Of a stretch of 64,000 nucleotides of DNA, positions 36,206 to 45,500 are shown one piece after another. The translations under genes and the position numbers were made by a program. Position 1 is the stretch's first letter, and every line of letters begins with the position of its first letter. The DNA is from Anaerococcus sp. AGMB09787. Lineage in GTDB: Bacteria > Bacillota > Clostridia > Tissierellales > Peptoniphilaceae. The notes beneath the pieces are model-generated. The model had not been told where the DNA came from. It worked only from the letters and a program-made list of their open reading frames with translations, and ran no database searches. The stretch is taken from NCBI RefSeq assembly GCF_022808955.1, contig NZ_JAKZEY010000001.1, forward strand, positions 174,483 through 238,482, in the 5' to 3' direction.

Positions 36206-36988
36206 ATGAATTTAATTATATATTTTACAGGAACAGGCAATACCCTCCACGCAGGGAAAATCCTCGCTCACGAACTAGGAGATACCACCTTCTTTAGGAT
36301 TAGCAAAAATATGGACAAGGCAAAGGTTAGAGAGCTAATAAATGAAGCTGCTAGCATAGGAATCCTTGCCCCAGTCTATGCTGGAACTCTTCCATATATG
36401 GTAAGTGACTTCTTGAAAGTAACAAGCTTTCCCCAAGACACCTACATCTATTCCCTCCTAACCTGTGCAGGTTCCGAGCTTTCAGCCCATACCGATGTAG
36501 AGCTTTGCCTAGAAGAAACAAGCAAGCGTAAGGTAGATAACAACTTTACTCTAACCTATCCATCCAACTTCCAAACCCATATGGCTCCAAAAGATGACCA
36601 AACAATAAAAAAAGTCGTAGGGGATGCAGAAGATGAACTAAAGAAAATAGCTAGCATTATAGAAAAAAGAGAAAAGGAAGCAATCAAGGTTAAGAAGTTT
36701 ATGGCAGCTATCTCTAGGGCAAGCCTCAAGATTTTTGTTAAAAAAAATACTGACAAGAACTTCTATTCAGATGACAAGTGCATATCCTGTGGTATCTGCC
36801 AAAAGGTCTGCCCAGCAGCAAACATTGATCTAGTAGAAAGCAAGCCAAGATGGAAAAATTCTTGTGAATCCTGCATGGCCTGCATCAACCTTTGCCCAGT
36901 AAAGGCCATCCAATACAAGGAAAAGACCAAGACCTGGGGTAGGTATTCTAACCCAGAAATCAACACAAACGAACTAAAAATAAATTAG
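36206..36988 (+). CDS. EFR1-type flavodoxin/ferredoxin fusion protein
   Basis: The 260-residue protein has an N-terminal flavodoxin-like domain (YFTGTGNTLHAGKIL, the FMN phosphate loop) and a C-terminal 2x[4Fe-4S] ferredoxin domain with CISCGICQKVCP (first cluster) and CESCMACINLCP (second). Proteins of this layout carry electrons between reduced donors and unknown acceptors in clostridia. It follows the protease-fold gene by 9 nt, so the two are an operon. Confidence 0.88.
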   Translation: MNLIIYFTGTGNTLHAGKILAHELGDTTFFRISKNMDKAKVRELINEAASIGILAPVYAGTLPYMVSDFLKVTSFPQDTYIYSLLTCAGSELSAHTDVELCLEETSKRKVDNNFTLTYPSNFQTHMAPKDDQTIKKVVGDAEDELKKIASIIEKREKEAIKVKKFMAAISRASLKIFVKKNTDKNFYSDDKCISCGICQKVCPAANIDLVESKPRWKNSCESCMACINLCPVKAIQYKEKTKTWGRYSNPEINTNELKIN

Positions 36989-37080
36989 CGAAAACTATTG
37001 ACGGAGATTAAAAATATTGGTCTTATTAAAAGTTATGGAAAGCCAAGGCCATAAACAATTTATTCGACGTTAAAAAAGAT

Positions 37081-37109
37081 TTGACGGATTCGGATAACGG
37101 AGTTATAAT
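37081..37109 (+). promoter_or_regulatory. Promoter of the ArsR-type regulator gene
   Basis: TTGACG (37081-37086), 17 bp and TATAAT (37104-37109) form a near-consensus promoter ahead of the regulator gene. Confidence 0.75.
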
Positions 37110-37139
37110 CTAAATAATAAAACAGAAGAGGGGTGGATT

Positions 37140-37562
37140 TTGAAAGAAGTTCATATACTAAACTCACTAGAAGAAGTAAATATAATAAGTGATCCTATTA
37201 GGCTAAAGATAATCTTGACCCTTGGCACTAGTCCCAAGACTGCCCAAGACCTATCCGATGCCCTAGGGGTGAGCCGTTCAAAAATCCACTATCACCTAAA
37301 GATACTAGAGCAAAATGGGATGATAGAGGTAGTGGACACAGAGCTTATAAATGGGATTACCCAAAAATATTTTTTGCCTGTGGCAAGGGCCTTTATACCA
37401 AGCAGCGAAATATTTAATAAAAACCTAGAAGAAAAGATATTATCCTTCAAAATTCCAGATGATTCCTTCCCTGCCTTCGAAAAAGAAATGAAGGCTTTGA
37501 TAGAAAAATATGGAAAGGATGAAGGAGAATCCTACCAGCTACAAATTTATAAACTATCATAA
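37140..37562 (+). CDS. ArsR-type winged-helix transcriptional regulator
   Basis: The start codon is TTG (37140) behind GAGGGGTGGA. The 140-residue protein has a winged helix (about residues 15-75: SDPIRLKIILTLGTSPKTAQ, LGVSRSKIHYHLKILEQNGM), typical of ArsR/DUF-type repressors. It then has a C-terminal tail without cysteines, so it is not a classic metal sensor. The next gene is an MFS pump, which it may control. Confidence 0.8.
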   Translation: MKEVHILNSLEEVNIISDPIRLKIILTLGTSPKTAQDLSDALGVSRSKIHYHLKILEQNGMIEVVDTELINGITQKYFLPVARAFIPSSEIFNKNLEEKILSFKIPDDSFPAFEKEMKALIEKYGKDEGESYQLQIYKLS

Positions 37563-37610
37563 AAGGGATTCTTGCATAATAAAGATTCTCAAAGCTTAGA
37601 AAAGAAAAGG

Positions 37611-37732
37611 AGGGCTAGTCTCCTCAAGCCGACGGGCTAGTCTTCCCGAGCCGACGGGCTAGTCTTCCCGAGCCGACGGGCTGTCTCCCCGAGCCGACGG
37701 GCTGTCTCCCCGAGCCGACGGGCTTGTCTCCC
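37611..37732 (+). repeat. GC-rich tandem repeat, 21-22 bp units with hairpins
   Basis: Units beginning GACGGGCT are repeated: 37631-37652 and 37653-37674 (22 bp, identical), 37675-37695 and 37696-37716 (21 bp, identical), with partial units at both ends (37611-37630, 37717-37732). Each junction contains AGCC-GACG-GGCT, a 4-bp hairpin with a 4-nt loop. GC content of a unit is 15 of 22, far above the surroundings. It lies between the regulator and the MFS gene. Confidence 0.9.
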
Positions 37733-37845
37733 AAAAGTTAAGTTAATTTCTAAGGAAGTAGATTTTTGTATTTTTGCAAGAGTCCCCTAAAATATCCTCA
37801 ACAGTCAAAATTATCAAAACGTTAAATAAAAGGAGTATGTTAAAA

Positions 37846-39060
37846 ATGATTAAAAACAAAGATTTCAACCTACTATTATTAGGTAGGCTCATAACCAACT
37901 TTGGAGATAGTCTCTATGCCATAGCCGCAACCCTCTTGGTCTACAAGATGAGTGGGTCAACCATCTATTCTGGTATAACCCTCTTTCTAACTTCATCGAC
38001 GGCCCTTGTCCAATTACTACTAAGTCCTATCCTAGATAAGATTAATATGAAGAAGTTCCTAGTCCTAACTCAACTTATCCAAGCGGGCCTTATCCTAATA
38101 ATCCCTGCCCTCTACTACTTTTATAGGCTCAGAGTCTACCATATTATGGCCATCATGCCTATTATCGCCCTCATTAACCAGCTGGTCTACCCAGGGCAGA
38201 TGTCCCTTCTCCCTAAGATTTTACCAGAAGCTGACCTGGTCAAGGGCAATTCTTTGATGAATATGGCCTACCAGGGGTCAAATGCAATCTTTGATAGCCT
38301 GGCGGGCTTTCTTATCTCAGTCTTTGGCTTTATGACTGCCTTCTTCGCTGATAGCCTAAGCTTTGTCATAACAGGAATCCTCTTTGCTCTTCTTTCTAAG
38401 AACCTTAGCCAAGCTAGTGTAAGAAGTGAGGGTGATTTGATAAGAAAGCACCTTAGGGGCCTTAAGGAAGGACTGGCTTTATTTAAAGATACGAGGATCT
38501 TTGCCCTTCTTTTGGGGATTGTCTTTATCAACTTCTCAGCAAGCTCCATTATGGCAGTCCTACCTGCCTTCTCCAAGGAAGAAATATTCTATAGCCTCAT
38601 GCTTGCCGCCATGGGAGGGGGAGTCCTTGTTGGATCTTTACTTGCAGGTATCGAAAAAATTAAAGCCATCCCCCTAGGTAAGTTATACACCTACGGGATG
38701 GGGATAGTGGGACTTATGTGGATAGGAATTTCCTTCTCATCATCAAACTTAGCCCTAGGGGTTACTCTCTACGGACTAGGTTGGTTGGTGGTCGGCATAG
38801 TCAACGTCTACGCCCAAACCATGGTCCAAGTCCTAGTTCCAAGAGACAAACTAGGCTCCGCCATGGGCACCATGGTAGGAATATCAACCCTAATGGCACC
38901 CCTAGGCGCCCTCCTGGGAGGATTTATGGGAGAATACTTATCAAGCCCAAGAACAATCCTCCTAGCAAGCACAATCATCCTCCTAGTAGCCATCTACTGG
39001 GTAGCAAATAAAAATATAAGAAAATTACCAGCAGTTAACAAGGTGGGCGACCTTGGATGA
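37846..39060 (+). CDS. MFS efflux transporter
   Basis: The start at 37846 (MIKNKDFNLLLLGRLITNFG) fits the AAAAGGAG site at 37829-37835; ATG 37837 is too close to that site. The 404-residue protein has about 12 membrane helices and the drug-efflux MFS style of macrolide/antibiotic pumps (LLLLGRLITNFGDSLYAIAA; GNSLMNMAYQGSNAIFDSLAG). It probably exports a toxic compound; the substrate is unknown. The regulator just upstream and the intervening GC-rich hairpins may set its expression. Confidence 0.85.
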   Translation: MIKNKDFNLLLLGRLITNFGDSLYAIAATLLVYKMSGSTIYSGITLFLTSSTALVQLLLSPILDKINMKKFLVLTQLIQAGLILIIPALYYFYRLRVYHIMAIMPIIALINQLVYPGQMSLLPKILPEADLVKGNSLMNMAYQGSNAIFDSLAGFLISVFGFMTAFFADSLSFVITGILFALLSKNLSQASVRSEGDLIRKHLRGLKEGLALFKDTRIFALLLGIVFINFSASSIMAVLPAFSKEEIFYSLMLAAMGGGVLVGSLLAGIEKIKAIPLGKLYTYGMGIVGLMWIGISFSSSNLALGVTLYGLGWLVVGIVNVYAQTMVQVLVPRDKLGSAMGTMVGISTLMAPLGALLGGFMGEYLSSPRTILLASTIILLVAIYWVANKNIRKLPAVNKVGDLG

Positions 39061-39123
39061 TTTTCTGACTCAAATAAAAATATTTTTACCAAACCAAAAG
39101 GTTATTTAAAAATAATTCCTTTA

Positions 39124-39315
39124 TGGAAGAAATTCTAAATAGCCTTGCTTTTATATTTTTCACAACCTTTATATTGTGGGATATAGGTCTAAGGGAGATA
39201 TTTTTACAATTATTATAAATGCTTTTATCCTACTTAGCCATAGATTTATTTAAAAAAATAATAGCTTAGAAGAAAAGCAAAAAATATAGCCTTGGGGGAT
39301 CTCCAGGGCTTTTTT
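39124..39315 (+). other. Gap after the MFS gene: weak hydrophobic ORF and a terminator
   Basis: In the 373-bp gap an ATG at 39124 opens 31 codons of hydrophobic sequence (MEEILNSLAFIFFTTFILWD), without a ribosome site, so it is probably not a gene or is a remnant. A terminator follows at 39288-39315: AGCCTTGG / CCAGGGCT stem, 7-nt loop, five T residues. Confidence 0.55.
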
Positions 39316-39433
39316 AGTGAGTTAAGAAAGGCTACTGCTTTGAGGAAAATATTAAATTTACAAGACAAAGAGTGATATAATATAAATAAATATAAAAAGG
39401 ATAAGACTACCTATAAACACACAAAGGATAGAT

Positions 39434-40357
39434 ATGGAAGAGAAGTTAATGGATTTTAATTCCTATGCAATTAGGTCAACACTAAAGAGAATTTTAAAAG
39501 ATAAATCCACAAAAAAAAATATAATTTGGGCGACTAATACCTATAAAAATTTAGGTCCAGCCTTTGATGATAAAAATGAAATATCATATAAGCTTATTAA
39601 AAATGGTTTTGTAATCAAGCCTAGAACATCCAAAAGCAATGAAGATCAGCTAGAAAGAACCAAGCAAAAAGCTGAAGTCTTTACCCCTTCTTGGATAGTT
39701 AACCATATGAATAACATCTGTGATGAGCAATGGTTTGGTAGAAAAAACGTTTTTAATACAGAAAAAGAAAATAGCTGGGAACCTATCGAGGATAAAATAA
39801 GCTTTCCTATAGGGAAAACATGGAAGGACTATATTGATTCTACTAGACTTGAAATCACTTGTGGTGAAGCTCCCTTCCTTGTTTCAAGATATGACGTGGC
39901 TACGGGAGAATATATATCCCCGACTATATTAAGGATAGGAGTCCTAGATAGGAAGCTAAGGATAGTAAATGAAAATACACAAACAAAAGAAGATTGGATA
40001 AAGTGGGCTATAAGAGCTGTGGAGTCCTGCTATGGCTACGAATACCAAGGAGATAACCTCCTTCTAGCTAGGATAAATATCTTGCTAAGCTTTGCAGAGT
40101 ACTTTGAAGAAAGATGGGGAGAAAAAGTGGCAAATCCTATCCTTCTAAAGCTATCCAACATCATCTCTTGGAACCTATGGCAGATGGATGGGTTGACAGA
40201 CACAGTTCCTTTTGGTGCTCCCTTTGAAGAAGCTCATCAGATAAACATATTTGAATTAGGAAAAAAAGAAGATAAAGAGAAGGAAGCCACCTACTGTAGG
40301 ATATATGATTGGAGAGCAAATAAATCGGTTAAATTCATGGACTTAAAGGAGAAGTAA
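39434..40357 (+). CDS. N-terminal half of a split adenine-N6 DNA methyltransferase
   Basis: The 307-residue protein has a motif X-like segment (AEVFTPSWIVNHMNN, residues 81-94) and a motif I-like strand (LEITCGEAPFLVSRYDV, about 139-155). It also has the helix region AVESCYGYEYQGDNLLLARINIL that follows in type IIG/Eco57I-like enzymes. It contains no NPPY motif. That catalytic motif is found in the next gene, which starts one base after this stop. The pair would together make one methyltransferase that binds S-adenosylmethionine here and flips adenine in the second subunit. AAAGGATAG precedes the ATG. Confidence 0.78.
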   Translation: MEEKLMDFNSYAIRSTLKRILKDKSTKKNIIWATNTYKNLGPAFDDKNEISYKLIKNGFVIKPRTSKSNEDQLERTKQKAEVFTPSWIVNHMNNICDEQWFGRKNVFNTEKENSWEPIEDKISFPIGKTWKDYIDSTRLEITCGEAPFLVSRYDVATGEYISPTILRIGVLDRKLRIVNENTQTKEDWIKWAIRAVESCYGYEYQGDNLLLARINILLSFAEYFEERWGEKVANPILLKLSNIISWNLWQMDGLTDTVPFGAPFEEAHQINIFELGKKEDKEKEATYCRIYDWRANKSVKFMDLKEK

Positions 40358-40358
40358 A

Positions 40359-41387
40359 ATGAAAAAATTTGATTTTGTAATAGGGAATCCACCTTACCAA
40401 GATACTTTTATTGGAGATAGTACACAAGCTCCTCCAGTTTATCACTTATTTGTTGAAGAAGCTAAAGAAATTTCTGATAAAATTTTGCTAATAACACCTG
40501 CAAGATTTTTATTTAATGCTGGTGCAACTCCAAAAGCTTGGAATGAAAAAATGTTAAACTATGATCATATAAAAGTTATGAAATATGAACAAAAGTCTGC
40601 AAGTATTTTCCCAAATACTGATATTAAGGGTGGAGTTACAATTTTTTATATAGACAAATTAAAAAAGTACAACCCAATAAAAGTCTTTACATCCTTTAAT
40701 GAGCTTAATTCTATCATACAAAAAATGAATAGATTTAATTATCAATCTTTGTCTACCATAATGTATGGACAAAATACGTATAAATTTTCAGAAAAAGTCC
40801 ATGAAGATTACAAGGATATAGAAGAAAAATTGAGCAAAGGTCACAAATATGATTTAACAACAAGTATTTTTGATAAATTACCAGAGATATTTTTAGATGA
40901 TGTTGACAATAAAGAAGATTATATGCAAATAATTGGAAGAAGTAATGGTAAAAGAGTCTATAAATGGATTAAAAGAGCTTATATTAGACCCAACGATACC
41001 CTCCTCAAGTACAAGGTAATCTTGCCGTCAGCAAATGGGTCAGGGGCTATAGGGGAGGTTTTAAGCACACCCCTAATCGGGGAACCCCTAATCGGGTATA
41101 CACAAACCTTTAGTAGCATTGGACTTTTTGAAAGTTATGAAGAATGTGAACACTGTTTAAAATATATAAAAGGAAAATTTGCTAGAGTTTTATTAGGTAT
41201 ATTAAAAGTTACTCAACATAATCCACCAGTAAAATGGAAATATGTTCCCCTTCAAGACTTTACAGAATCTTCTGATATAGATTGGTCTAAGTCAATTTCA
41301 GAAATAGATAGGCAATTATATAAAAAATATGGCCTTGATGAAAAAGAGATTTCCTTTATAGAAGAAAAAGTTCAGGAGATGGAATAA
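40359..41387 (+). CDS. NPPY adenine methyltransferase subunit, copy 1
   Basis: The 342-residue protein begins MKKFDFVIGNPPYQDTFIG; NPPY at 10-13 is motif IV of adenine-N6 methyltransferases. ILLITPARFLFNAGATPKAWN is the following strand and the C-terminal part should contain the target recognition region. It lacks motifs X and I, which are in the gene before it. It differs from copy 2 mainly between residues 225 and 300 (for example VILPSANGSG here, VILPKSNGSG there; SIGLFESYEECEHCL versus SIGLFDNYIETENCL). The stop overlaps the start of a short helicase remnant. Confidence 0.85.
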   Translation: MKKFDFVIGNPPYQDTFIGDSTQAPPVYHLFVEEAKEISDKILLITPARFLFNAGATPKAWNEKMLNYDHIKVMKYEQKSASIFPNTDIKGGVTIFYIDKLKKYNPIKVFTSFNELNSIIQKMNRFNYQSLSTIMYGQNTYKFSEKVHEDYKDIEEKLSKGHKYDLTTSIFDKLPEIFLDDVDNKEDYMQIIGRSNGKRVYKWIKRAYIRPNDTLLKYKVILPSANGSGAIGEVLSTPLIGEPLIGYTQTFSSIGLFESYEECEHCLKYIKGKFARVLLGILKVTQHNPPVKWKYVPLQDFTESSDIDWSKSISEIDRQLYKKYGLDEKEISFIEEKVQEME

Positions 41388-41500
41388 TGGCAAAGATTAA
41401 TTTAAACACAGCCAAGGAAGTTATTCCTCAATGCTATGCCTATACTACTCCAGGGGTTACTTATCACGATAGCTGGACTAAGAAAGGAGAAGTAAAATGA
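41387..41500 (+). pseudogene. 5' remnant of a helicase gene between the two methyltransferase copies
   Basis: Thirty-seven codons begin MAKINLNTAKEVIPQCYAY, identical to the start of the intact 1116-residue gene, then diverge (TTPGVTYHDSWTKKG against ITPEVPKHNGWTKIG) and stop at TGA 41498-41500. The divergent part is still homologous, so this looks like the cut end of a different allele of the same gene, not a simple copy. Confidence 0.8.
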
Positions 41501-42525
41501 AAAAATTTGATTTTGTAATAGGGAATCCACCTTACCAGGATACTTTTATTGGAGATAGTACACAAGCTCCTCCAGTTTATCACTTATTTGTTGAAGAAGC
41601 TAAAGAAATTTCTGATAAAATTTTGCTAATAACACCTGCAAGATTTTTATTTAATGCTGGTGCAACTCCAAAAGCTTGGAATGAAAAAATGTTAAACTAT
41701 GATCATATAAAAGTTATGAAATATGAACAAAAGTCTGCGAGTATTTTCCCAAATACTGATATTAAGGGTGGAGTTACAATTTTTTATATAGACAAATTAA
41801 AAAAGTACAACCCAATAAAAGTCTTTACATCCTTTAATGAGCTTAATTCTATCATACAAAAAATGAATAGATTTAATTATCAATCTTTGTCTACCATAAT
41901 GTATGGACAAAATACGTATAAATTTTCAGAAAAAGTCCATGAAGATTACAAGGATATAGAAGAAAAATTGAGCAAAGGTCACAAATATGATTTAACAACA
42001 AGTATTTTTGATAAATTACCAGAGATATTTTTAGATGATGTTGACAATAAAGAAGATTATATGCAAATAATTGGAAGAAGTAATGGTAAAAGAGTCTATA
42101 AATGGATTAAAAGAGCTTATATTAGGCCCAACGATACCCTCCTCAAGTATAAGGTTATTCTTCCAAAATCCAATGGATCAGGGGCTATAGGGGAGGTTTT
42201 AAGCACACCCCTAATCGGGGAACCCCTAATCGGGTATACTCAAACTTTTATAAGCATAGGATTATTTGATAACTATATTGAGACTGAGAATTGTTTAAAA
42301 TATATAAAGACAAAATTTGCAAGAACTATGCTGGGGGTTTTGAAAATAACTCAAGACAACCCTCCTGCTAAATGGAAATATGTCCCCCTTCAAGACTTTA
42401 CAGAATCTTCTGATATAGATCGGTCTAAGTCAATTCCTGAAATAGATAGGCAGTTATATAAAAAATATGGCTTAAATGAAGAAGAAATTTCCTTTATAGA
42501 AGAAAAAGTTCAGGAGATGGAATAA
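41497..42525 (+). CDS. NPPY adenine methyltransferase subunit, copy 2
   Basis: This 342-residue protein is the second copy of the NPPY subunit. Residues 1-220 match copy 1; the segment from about 224 to 300 carries scattered substitutions, and the C-terminus matches again. It keeps NPPY at 10-13 and is intact. Its stop overlaps the ATG of the helicase gene (TAATG), the original gene order. If the variable segment is the target recognition part, the two copies may recognise different sequences or pair with different partners. Confidence 0.85.
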   Translation: MKKFDFVIGNPPYQDTFIGDSTQAPPVYHLFVEEAKEISDKILLITPARFLFNAGATPKAWNEKMLNYDHIKVMKYEQKSASIFPNTDIKGGVTIFYIDKLKKYNPIKVFTSFNELNSIIQKMNRFNYQSLSTIMYGQNTYKFSEKVHEDYKDIEEKLSKGHKYDLTTSIFDKLPEIFLDDVDNKEDYMQIIGRSNGKRVYKWIKRAYIRPNDTLLKYKVILPKSNGSGAIGEVLSTPLIGEPLIGYTQTFISIGLFDNYIETENCLKYIKTKFARTMLGVLKITQDNPPAKWKYVPLQDFTESSDIDRSKSIPEIDRQLYKKYGLNEEEISFIEEKVQEME

Positions 42526-45500
42526 TGGCAAAGATTAATTTAAACACAGCCAAGGAAGTTATTCCTCAATGCTATGCCTATATTACTCCTGAAGTCCCTA
42601 AGCATAATGGATGGACCAAGATAGGCTATACAGAAAGGGATGTAGAAACAAGGATAAAGGAACAAACTCATACAGTAGGTATCAAGCCTGTATTAAAATG
42701 GCACAAAAACGCCACTTTTGAGGGGACTAATGAAACTTTTACTGATAAGGACTTTCATGGATATTTGGCTAAATTAGGAATAGAGAGAGATGATCATACT
42801 GAGTGGTTTAAGATAGATCCAGATGATGCTAAATTAAAATTTAATGATTTTAGGGAAAATAGAGGAATAATAGAGGTAAGTCAAGATCCTCTTTTGTATA
42901 AACTTAGAGGGGAGCAAGAAGAAGCAGTAAGAAAAACTATAGAATATTTTTCTAGCCACAAAAATGGAGAATTTTTGTGGAACGCCAAGCCAAGATTTGG
43001 AAAAACTTTATCAACTTATGATTTGTGTATAAAAATGGGTTTGTCCAATATTTTGGTAGTTACTAATAGACCTGCCATAGCTAACTCATGGTATGAGGAT
43101 TATGTGAAGTTTGTTGGTCCTAAGTCAGGCTATTATTTTGTAAGCCATATCGATTCTCTAAAGGATAGGACTTATGTCCTCGATAGGAGTCAATACTTAG
43201 ATAAGGCTATAGAAGATGAAAATCTTAGGGGTTGTATAGAATTTGTTAGCCTCCAAGATATAAAGGGTTCTAAGTATTTTGGTGGAGATGTTAATAATGA
43301 CAAGCTTAGGGAACTAAGTGGAGATTTGGATAAAAATGGCAAGCAAATAGGTATGATCTGGGATATCCTAGTAATAGATGAGGCCCATGAGGGAGTAGAT
43401 ACCTTTAAGACTGACCTAGCCTTTAAATATATAAAGAGAAGGCACACCTTACACTTATCAGGTACTCCTTTTAAGGCTTTGGCAAGGGATAAGTTTGCTG
43501 AGGATGCTATATATAATTGGACTTATGCTGATGAGCAAAGGGCAAAGAAGGATTGGGATAGGTCAAGTGAAGAAGAAAACCCTTATGAAGTATTACCTAA
43601 ATTAAATTTATATACTTATCAAATGTCTGAGCTTATAAGAGAAAAGGTTGAATCAGGGATAGCTATTGATGGGGAAGGTGAAGAATATGCTTTTGACTTA
43701 AATGAGTTTTTCTCAACTAAGGAATCTGGAAAGTTTGTATATGAAAAGGATGTAGATAAGTTTTTGGATGCTTTAGTTAGTCAGGAGAAGTTTCCATTTT
43801 CTACAGAAGATTTGAGAAGGGAGATAAAACATTCTTTTTGGATTTTAAATAGGGTAGATAGTGCAAAGGAATTGGCTAGGAAATTAAATCAACACCCAGT
43901 ATTTAAGGAATATAATATAATCCTTGCTGCAGGAGATGGAAGACTAGACAATGATGATGAAAATAAGAAAGCCTATGACGAAGTAGTGGAAGCTATTAAG
44001 AAATATGATAAGACTATTACTTTATCTGTTGGTCAGCTGACTACAGGAATTACAATTCCAGAATGGACAGCAGTTCTTATGCTAAACAATATGAAGAGTC
44101 CTGCCCTTTATATGCAGGCTGCCTTTAGGTCTCAAAATCCATGTTTATTTTATGAAAATGGGAAGTCTTTTAGAAAGAAGAATGCCTATGTGTTTGATTT
44201 TGATCCAGCAAGAACCCTTACTATATTTGAAGAGTTTGCCAATGACCTCCTATCAGATACCTCTGGTGGGCGAGGTGATAGCGAAACTAGGAAAAAACAT
44301 GTAAGAGAGCTTTTAAATTTCTTCCCTGTTTATGGAGAGGACAAAGACGGGGAGATGATCTTGTTAGATGCAGAGAAGGTTCTTAGCATACCAAGAAAAA
44401 TTCATGCTAGTGAGGTAGTAAACCGAGGCTTTATATCTAACTTTTTATTTGCAAATATTGGCAATATATTTTCTGCTCCTCTTGAAGTTAGGGATATATT
44501 AAATAAAGTAAAAACCGCAGATGAGGGTAAGAAGATAAAGAATGTAGAAGTGGAAGATGATACACCGGATGAGTTAAACCTAAATGCTGATAATGAAGTC
44601 GAGATTTCAGAAGAGCAAATCATTGGTAGGGCAACTGATATATTTGGTGATAAGATATATGGTGTAATAGAGGAAGGCTTGGCAGAAAAGATAGATGAAG
44701 TTCAAAGCACTCCTACTAGAAAGAATAATGAAATAAAAAAATTAAAAGAAGAGCTAAGTAAGCCAATAACTGAAGTTTTTATCAAAGAAACACAAGCAAG
44801 CTATGGGGATAATTTAAGCAAGTCTACTCAAAGACATTTGCAAAGAAACTTAAAGAAGTCAACTGATAGGGTGATAGAGGAAGAATATGGAAGCTGGATA
44901 AAAGAAAATAACAAGCACGAAGATAGCAGAAATGAAGAGTTAGATAAGGCGAAAACTGGCAGTGAAGTAACTGAAATCAATAAGAGGTATGACAAAGAAG
45001 CTGAAAAAAATAAATTAGATTTTTATCAAAGGATAAAAGAAAGATTAGAATCTAGAGAATTTATTGAAGATGTTGGTAAAGACGTAGTTGAAGTTGTAGA
45101 AACAGATAATAAAAATGAGAAAAAAAAGCTCATTGAAGATTCTGTTAGAGAGCATTTGAGAGGATTTTCAAGGACTATCCCATCTTTCTTGATGGCCTAT
45201 GGAGATTATGATACAAACCTTAATGACTTTGATAAAATTGTTCCAGCAGACGTATTCAAAGAAGTTACAAGTATTACACTAGATGAATTCAGATTTTTAC
45301 GTGACGGTGGAGATTATATTGATAGTGTAAGTGGTGAAAGTAAATATTTTGAAGGCCATCTCTTTGATGAAATAGTCTTTAACGACTCAGTCAAGGAATT
45401 CCTTAATAAGAAAAAAGATCTATCTAACTACTTTGATGAGGGTGTTAAGAGAGATATTTTTGATTATATTCCACCACAAAAGACCAACCAAATCTATACT

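Larger units (their letters stand above)
40345..42588 (+). repeat. Direct duplication of about 1.1 kb in the methyltransferase locus
   Basis: The segment beginning AAAGGAGAAGTAAAATG at 40345 recurs at 41483, an offset of 1138 bp. The two copies are almost identical for about 650 bp, then show clustered differences in the 3' third of the gene, and match again at the end and through the first about 60 bp of the helicase gene. About 30 bp of unrelated sequence separates them. Confidence 0.93.

Noticed and set aside
37611..37732. Possible CRISPR array
   Set aside because: The 21-22 bp units follow each other directly and have no unique spacers, and no cas gene is in the window.
39124..39219. 31-codon hydrophobic ORF after the MFS gene
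   Set aside because: No ribosome site and no recognisable relatives; kept only as a note in the gap entry.
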